Source of the DNA: an uncultured Lachnospiraceae bacterium | GTDB taxonomy: Bacteria; Bacillota; Clostridia; Lachnospirales; Lachnospiraceae | Length of the DNA: 64,000 bases | Assembly: GCA_910579615.1 (NCBI GenBank) | Contig: CAJTUA010000014.1 | Span: forward strand, 50,731-114,730 | Direction: 5' to 3' | Shown here: positions 60,464 to 64,000 of the stretch, one piece after another | Numbering within the stretch: the stretch's first letter is position 1 | Layout: the number at the start of each line of letters is the position of its first letter | The notes under the pieces: generated by a model | What the model was told of the DNA's origin: nothing | Databases searched by the model: none | Seen by the model: only the letters and a program-made list of their open reading frames with translations | Position numbers and translations under genes: made by a program

Positions 60464-61822
60464 ATGGCATTTGAGAGTTTGTCAGAAAAACTTCAGAATG
60501 TATTTAAGAACCTCCGCGGCAAGGGCAAGCTCTCCGAGGCGGATGTCAAGGCGGCGTTGAAGGAAGTCAAGATGGCGCTTTTGGAGGCGGATGTCAATTT
60601 TAAGGTGGTCAAAAACTTTGTTTCTTCCGTCCAGGAGCGCGCCATCGGCGAGGAGGTTTTATCAAGCCTGACTCCGGGCCAGATGGTGATAAAGATTGTA
60701 AACGAGGAGCTTATCCGCCTGATGGGGGATGAGACAACCGAGATTGTGCTAAGGCCGGCGAACGAGATTACTGTTGTTATGATGTGCGGCTTACAGGGCG
60801 CAGGCAAGACGACAATGGTCGCAAAGCTTGCCGGGAAATTCAAGTCAAAGGGCAGGAAGCCGCTGCTTGTCGCCTGTGATATCTACCGCCCGGCTGCGAT
60901 TGAACAGCTTTCGGTCAACGCGAAAAAGCAGGAGGTTCCGGTTTTCTCGATGGGTACCAACCATAAACCGGTCGATATCGTAAAAGCCGCGTTAGAGCAC
61001 GCGAAGGAAAACGGGCAGAATACGGTTCTGATTGATACGGCAGGGCGTCTGCATATTGATGAGGGCATGATGGAGGAGCTTGTTGAGATAAAGGAAAATG
61101 TGAGGGTTGACCATACGGTTCTCGTCGTGGACGCGATGACCGGGCAGGATGCCGTGAATGTGGCGGAAACCTTCAATTCCAAGATTGAGATTACGGGCGT
61201 TATCCTCACAAAACTTGACAGCGATACGCGCGGCGGCGCGGCGCTCTCCATCCGTGCAGTGACCGGAAAGCCGATTCTTTACATCGGTACCGGCGAGAAG
61301 CTTTCGGATGTGGAGCAGTTTTATCCTGACCGCATGGCATCTAGGATTCTTGGCATGGGCGATGTCCTGACGCTGATTGACAAGGTGCAGGCGGAGTATG
61401 ACGAGGAGAAAGCGAAGGAGTTAGAGAAAAAAATCCGCAAGGCGGAATTTGATTTTAATGATTTCCTCGACCAGATGCAGCAGATGAAGAAGATGGGCGG
61501 TATGGCAGAAATCATGAAGATGCTGCCGGGCAATATGATGGGCGGCGCAAAACTCGATGATGATACGCTCGGTGAGGGCGAGACGGCGATGAAAAAAATG
61601 GAAGCGATTATTTATTCCATGACGCTAAAGGAGCGCTCCAATCCGGATATCATCAACCCGTCGCGCAAAAAGCGCATCGCGGGCGGGGCGGGGGTTGACA
61701 TCAGCGAAGTCAACCGTGTGATGAAACAGTTTGAGCAGACCCGCAAGATGATGAAGCAGATGTCCGGTATGATGGGCGGAAAAGGAAAGCGCAGGGGCTT
61801 TAAGCTCCCGTTTGGATTGTAA
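60464..61822 (+). CDS. ffh: Signal recognition particle GTPase
   Basis: Targets membrane and secreted proteins during translation together with SRP RNA and FtsY. The N domain (1-100), G domain and M domain are in order. GTPase motifs: GLQGAGKTT (residues 107-115), DTAGRLH and TKLDSDTRGGAAL. The Met-rich M domain (QMQQMKKMGGMAEIMKMLPG and KQMSGMMGGKGKRRG) binds the signal peptide and RNA. The 452-residue length is normal. It follows ylxM after 21 bases. Confidence 0.97.
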   Translation: MAFESLSEKLQNVFKNLRGKGKLSEADVKAALKEVKMALLEADVNFKVVKNFVSSVQERAIGEEVLSSLTPGQMVIKIVNEELIRLMGDETTEIVLRPANEITVVMMCGLQGAGKTTMVAKLAGKFKSKGRKPLLVACDIYRPAAIEQLSVNAKKQEVPVFSMGTNHKPVDIVKAALEHAKENGQNTVLIDTAGRLHIDEGMMEELVEIKENVRVDHTVLVVDAMTGQDAVNVAETFNSKIEITGVILTKLDSDTRGGAALSIRAVTGKPILYIGTGEKLSDVEQFYPDRMASRILGMGDVLTLIDKVQAEYDEEKAKELEKKIRKAEFDFNDFLDQMQQMKKMGGMAEIMKMLPGNMMGGAKLDDDTLGEGETAMKKMEAIIYSMTLKERSNPDIINPSRKKRIAGGAGVDISEVNRVMKQFEQTRKMMKQMSGMMGGKGKRRGFKLPFGL

Positions 61823-61858
61823 AAATCGCGTTCCGTGATGAAAATCGCGTTCCGTGAT
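61822..61858 (+). repeat. Tandem 19-base duplication after ffh
   Basis: AAAATCGCGTTCCGTGATG (61822-61840) is followed directly by the same unit without its last base (61841-61858). It may be a recent slippage product. Confidence 0.85.
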
Positions 61859-61868
61859 TTGGGTATTC

Positions 61869-61890
61869 CTGCACCGGACTGCCGGTGCAG
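61869..61890 (+). other. Hairpin in the ffh-rpsP gap
   Basis: CTGCACCGG (61869-61877) pairs perfectly with CCGGTGCAG (61882-61890) with a four-base loop ACTG. No T-run follows directly. It may be an mRNA processing signal or a weak attenuator between ffh and rpsP. Confidence 0.65.
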
Positions 61891-61935
61891 TGCCAAATAT
61901 ATTTTAAATAAATTTTTCAAGGAGGTGAAATTACA

Positions 61936-62181
61936 ATGGCAGTAAAAATCAGATTAAAGAGAATGGGGCAGAAGAAGGCACCTTTCTATAGAGTAATCGT
62001 TGCAGATTCCAGATCCCCGCGCGACGGAAGGTTCATCGCTGAAATCGGTACTTATGACCCGACGAAGGAGCCGACCGTTTTTACCGTAAACGAGGAAGAG
62101 GCAAAGAAGTGGCTTAGCAACGGCGCGCAGCCGACGGAGACGGTAAACAGATTATTCAAGAAAGCCGGTATCGTGAAGTAA
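61936..62181 (+). CDS. rpsP: 30S ribosomal protein S16
   Basis: A small-subunit ribosomal protein of 81 residues. The start VKIRLKRMGQKKAPFYRVIVADSR (in parts VKIRLKRMGQKKAPF and YRVIVADSR) and RDGRFIAEIGTYDP are typical. AAGGAGGTGAAA is a very strong ribosome binding site. It belongs to the conserved order ffh-rpsP-khpA-rimM-trmD. Confidence 0.97.
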   Translation: MAVKIRLKRMGQKKAPFYRVIVADSRSPRDGRFIAEIGTYDPTKEPTVFTVNEEEAKKWLSNGAQPTETVNRLFKKAGIVK

Positions 62182-62278
62182 TTTCGGGAAGTGACGTTTG
62201 AAAAAAAGCACTTTCAGACTTTTGATCAACGCAATACCGCGGTTTTTTCACGGTGTGCGGGAAAGAGGTATAAGAGTA

Positions 62279-62509
62279 ATGAAAGAACTTGTTCAGGTAA
62301 TTGCTATGTCACTCGTTGATCATCCGGAAGAAGTTGTTGTAACGGAAACGGAAACCGATAAGGCTCTTGTAGTAGAATTAAAGGTTGCACAGGAAGATAT
62401 GGGTAAGGTGATTGGCAAACAAGGCCGCATCGCCAAGTCCATCCGAACTGTAGTGAAAGCTGCTGCAGCTAAGGATGACAAAAAGGTAGTAGTAGAGATA
62501 CTGCAATAA
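62279..62509 (+). CDS. khpA: KH-domain RNA-binding protein KhpA
   Basis: A 76-residue protein with a single KH domain: the GKVIGKQGRIAKSIRT loop is the GxxG RNA-binding motif. It pairs with KhpB (Jag) in Firmicutes to bind RNA and influence cell division. The frame opens at 62198, but AGAGGT before the ATG at 62279 and the family start KELVQVIAMSLVD show the true start. It lies between rpsP and rimM as usual. Confidence 0.95.
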   Translation: MKELVQVIAMSLVDHPEEVVVTETETDKALVVELKVAQEDMGKVIGKQGRIAKSIRTVVKAAAAKDDKKVVVEILQ

Positions 62510-62579
62510 GTTTTCAGGGGATGGAAAAATCTCGCAAACGGGGTTCTTTCATCCTTTTTTCTTCGATAGGAGCAGATTT

Positions 62580-63092
62580 ATGGACATGGACGATTTGTTA
62601 AGGGTGGGTGTGATTTCCTCAACGCACGGTGTGCGCGGGGAGGTGAAGGTTTATCCGACCACGGATAATCCGGAGCGCTTTAAGGCACTCGCGGAAGTTT
62701 TGGTGGACATCGGCGGAAAAACAAAGCCGCTTGCGATAGAGAATGTGCATTTTTTTAAAAATATGGTCATCCTGAAATTGGAGGGGATTGACGATATGGA
62801 TACCGCAGCGAAATATAAAGGACACGACCTTTGGGTCACGCGCGAGAATGCCGTGCCGCTTGAGGAGGGCGAATTTTTTATTTGCGATGTTATCGGCAGT
62901 ACGGTATTTGAGGAGGACGGGAAGGAATTTGGCACGCTCAAGGATGTATTGCAGACGGGCGCGAATGATGTATTTGTTGTGACAATGAAGGATGGGAAGG
63001 AAGCCCTGCTGCCGTGCATCGATGACTGCATCCGGGAGATTGACGTAGAGGGAAAGCGGATTGTGGCGTATATCATGCCGGGGCTGATATAA
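62580..63092 (+). CDS. rimM: 16S rRNA processing protein
   Basis: Binds S19 and aids maturation of the 30S subunit head. The N-terminal domain has VISSTHGVRGEVKVYPTTDN, and the C-terminal PRC-barrel spans about 95-168 (FFICDVIGSTVF and ALLPCIDDCIREIDVEGKRI). The 170-residue length is normal. The start is ATG at 62580 after AGGAG. Confidence 0.96.
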   Translation: MDMDDLLRVGVISSTHGVRGEVKVYPTTDNPERFKALAEVLVDIGGKTKPLAIENVHFFKNMVILKLEGIDDMDTAAKYKGHDLWVTRENAVPLEEGEFFICDVIGSTVFEEDGKEFGTLKDVLQTGANDVFVVTMKDGKEALLPCIDDCIREIDVEGKRIVAYIMPGLI

Positions 63093-63114
63093 AAATCCGC
63101 ATACAGGGGGAACA

Positions 63115-63912
63115 ATGAATTTTCATGTGATGACTTTATTTCCGGAAATGATTACGCAGGGGCTTTCGGCAAGCATTTTGGGCCGTGCGCAGGAGAAGGG
63201 GTTCATTGCTTTAAATGCTGTAAATATCCGGGATTATACGTTGGATAAGCATAAGCGTGTGGATGATTACCCATACGGTGGGGGCGCGGGCATGGTCATG
63301 GCGGCGGAGCCCGTTGTGCGTTGCTGCCGCGCGGTCATGGAACAGATTGCAAAAGAAAACGGGGGCTGCCCGGATACCAAAGAGCAAAAAAAGTGTCCGC
63401 GTGTTATCTATCTGACGCCACAGGGGTGCACCTTCACACAGGCAATGGCAAAGGAGCTTGCACAGGAGGAAGACCTTATTTTTCTGTGCGGGCATTACGA
63501 GGGCGTTGACGAGCGGGCGATTGAGATGATTGTGACGGACCAGGTCTCCATCGGGGATTATGTCCTGACGGGGGGCGAGCTGCCTGTCATGGTTATGATT
63601 GATGTGATTGCAAGGCTTGTGCCGGGTGTGTTAAACAATAAGGAGTCCGCCGAGTCGGAAACGTTTCAGGATTACCTGCTGGAATACCCACAGTACACAC
63701 GCCCGGAGGTCTATGAAGGGCTTTCGGTACCGGAAGTGCTGCTTTCCGGGCATCACGCAAAGATTGGGGAATGGCGCAGGCAGCAATCCATCCTGCGCAC
63801 AAAAAAGGTGCGCCCGGAGCTGTTAGCGCAGGCGGTGAAGGAGGAGTGCCTGAGCAAGAAAGAGATGAAATTTTACCGGGAAATTACGGGGGATGGAACG
63901 AAAGAGAAGTGA
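63115..63912 (+). CDS. trmD: tRNA (guanine37-N1)-methyltransferase
   Basis: Methylates G37 of tRNAs with AdoMet, which keeps the reading frame during translation. The trefoil-knot SPOUT fold is shown by YGGGAGMVM near residue 58, CGHYEGVDERAIE near 126 and DYVLTGGELPVMVMIDVIAR near 145. The 265-residue length is above the enteric form (about 250) but usual in Clostridia; an insertion at about 80-98 (ENGGCPDTKEQKKCP) accounts for it. The 88 bases after it contain no gene; rplS would be the usual next gene. Confidence 0.97.
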   Translation: MNFHVMTLFPEMITQGLSASILGRAQEKGFIALNAVNIRDYTLDKHKRVDDYPYGGGAGMVMAAEPVVRCCRAVMEQIAKENGGCPDTKEQKKCPRVIYLTPQGCTFTQAMAKELAQEEDLIFLCGHYEGVDERAIEMIVTDQVSIGDYVLTGGELPVMVMIDVIARLVPGVLNNKESAESETFQDYLLEYPQYTRPEVYEGLSVPEVLLSGHHAKIGEWRRQQSILRTKKVRPELLAQAVKEECLSKKEMKFYREITGDGTKEK

Positions 63913-64000
63913 CTCTGCGGGCAAAGCTGCCTGAAAAAAGAAAAATGTAGGTTTGTCAAACATATGTTACACTGACCGTAAAAAATCCCTCAATACCTGA

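Noticed and set aside
63913..64000. Promoter near TACACT and the AACATATGTT palindrome after trmD
   Set aside because: No -35 element at a suitable distance; the next gene is outside the window, so nothing supports a call.
1..64000. tRNA, rRNA, SRP RNA, CRISPR array or complete insertion sequence
   Set aside because: I looked for repeats with regular spacers, tRNA-like cloverleaf pieces and transposase frames with terminal repeats, and found none. Small RNAs without strong features could have been missed.

Overview
The window looks like a chromosomal segment of a spore-forming Firmicute of the class Clostridia, most likely a Lachnospiraceae gut bacterium. Supporting signs are the SCIFF precursor with its radical SAM maturase, SpoIIM, YlxM-Ffh-S16-KhpA-RimM-TrmD, the paired radical SAM/DUF2344/RNase G cluster, two DacF-like carboxypeptidases, AAGGAGG-type ribosome binding sites and mid-range GC. 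No rRNA, tRNA, CRISPR array, complete insertion sequence or prophage was seen.

Positions 1-20056 form one large + strand beta-glucan utilisation locus. Two pairs of sugar ABC permeases flank an NHL/TPR/membrane protein and a DUF5696 protein. They are followed by a lipoprotein GH16 laminarinase, a ~1,080-residue glycoside phosphorylase of the GH94/GH149/GH161 type, a GH17 enzyme, a LacI regulator, a GH94 laminaribiose-phosphorylase-like enzyme, a GH30 enzyme and a second GH16 without a signal peptide. The likely flow is extracellular cutting of beta-1,3(1,6)-glucan, import of oligosaccharides, then cytosolic debranching and phosphorolysis to glucose 1-phosphate. Two copies of a structured element (9204-9330 and 12664-12787) sit just upstream of the large phosphorylase and the GH17 gene. 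Their helices are kept by compensatory changes, and a duplicated 5' arm allows two exclusive pairings. I do not recognise this element; it is the best candidate here for something undescribed.

Positions 20125-23583 form a small accessory patch: two unknown proteins, a Uma2-like nuclease and an AAA-ATPase/PD-(D/E)XK gene broken at a T-run. From 23746 to 36163 come housekeeping and cell-surface genes (proC, NUDIX, spoIIM, DAHP synthase on the minus strand, pyrimidine-nucleoside phosphorylase, a MacB-like exporter, lgt, DUF523, a metallo-beta-lactamase fold protein and a serine hydrolase). From 36207 to 49635 there are two bacterial Ig-like proteins, two D,D-carboxypeptidases, scpAB, a VTC/DUF4956 pair, a SWIM-SNF2 helicase, a zinc-ribbon membrane protein and a decayed Rpn gene.

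Positions 50031-63912 carry the radical SAM/DUF2344/RNase G cluster, a YbaK-like deacylase, a dipeptidase, a basic DUF6465-like protein, SCIFF and its maturase, an Orn/Lys/Arg decarboxylase-fold enzyme and the SRP/ribosome operon. That operon has a long perfect palindrome next to its promoter. All family names come from reading the translated sequence; no database search was possible.
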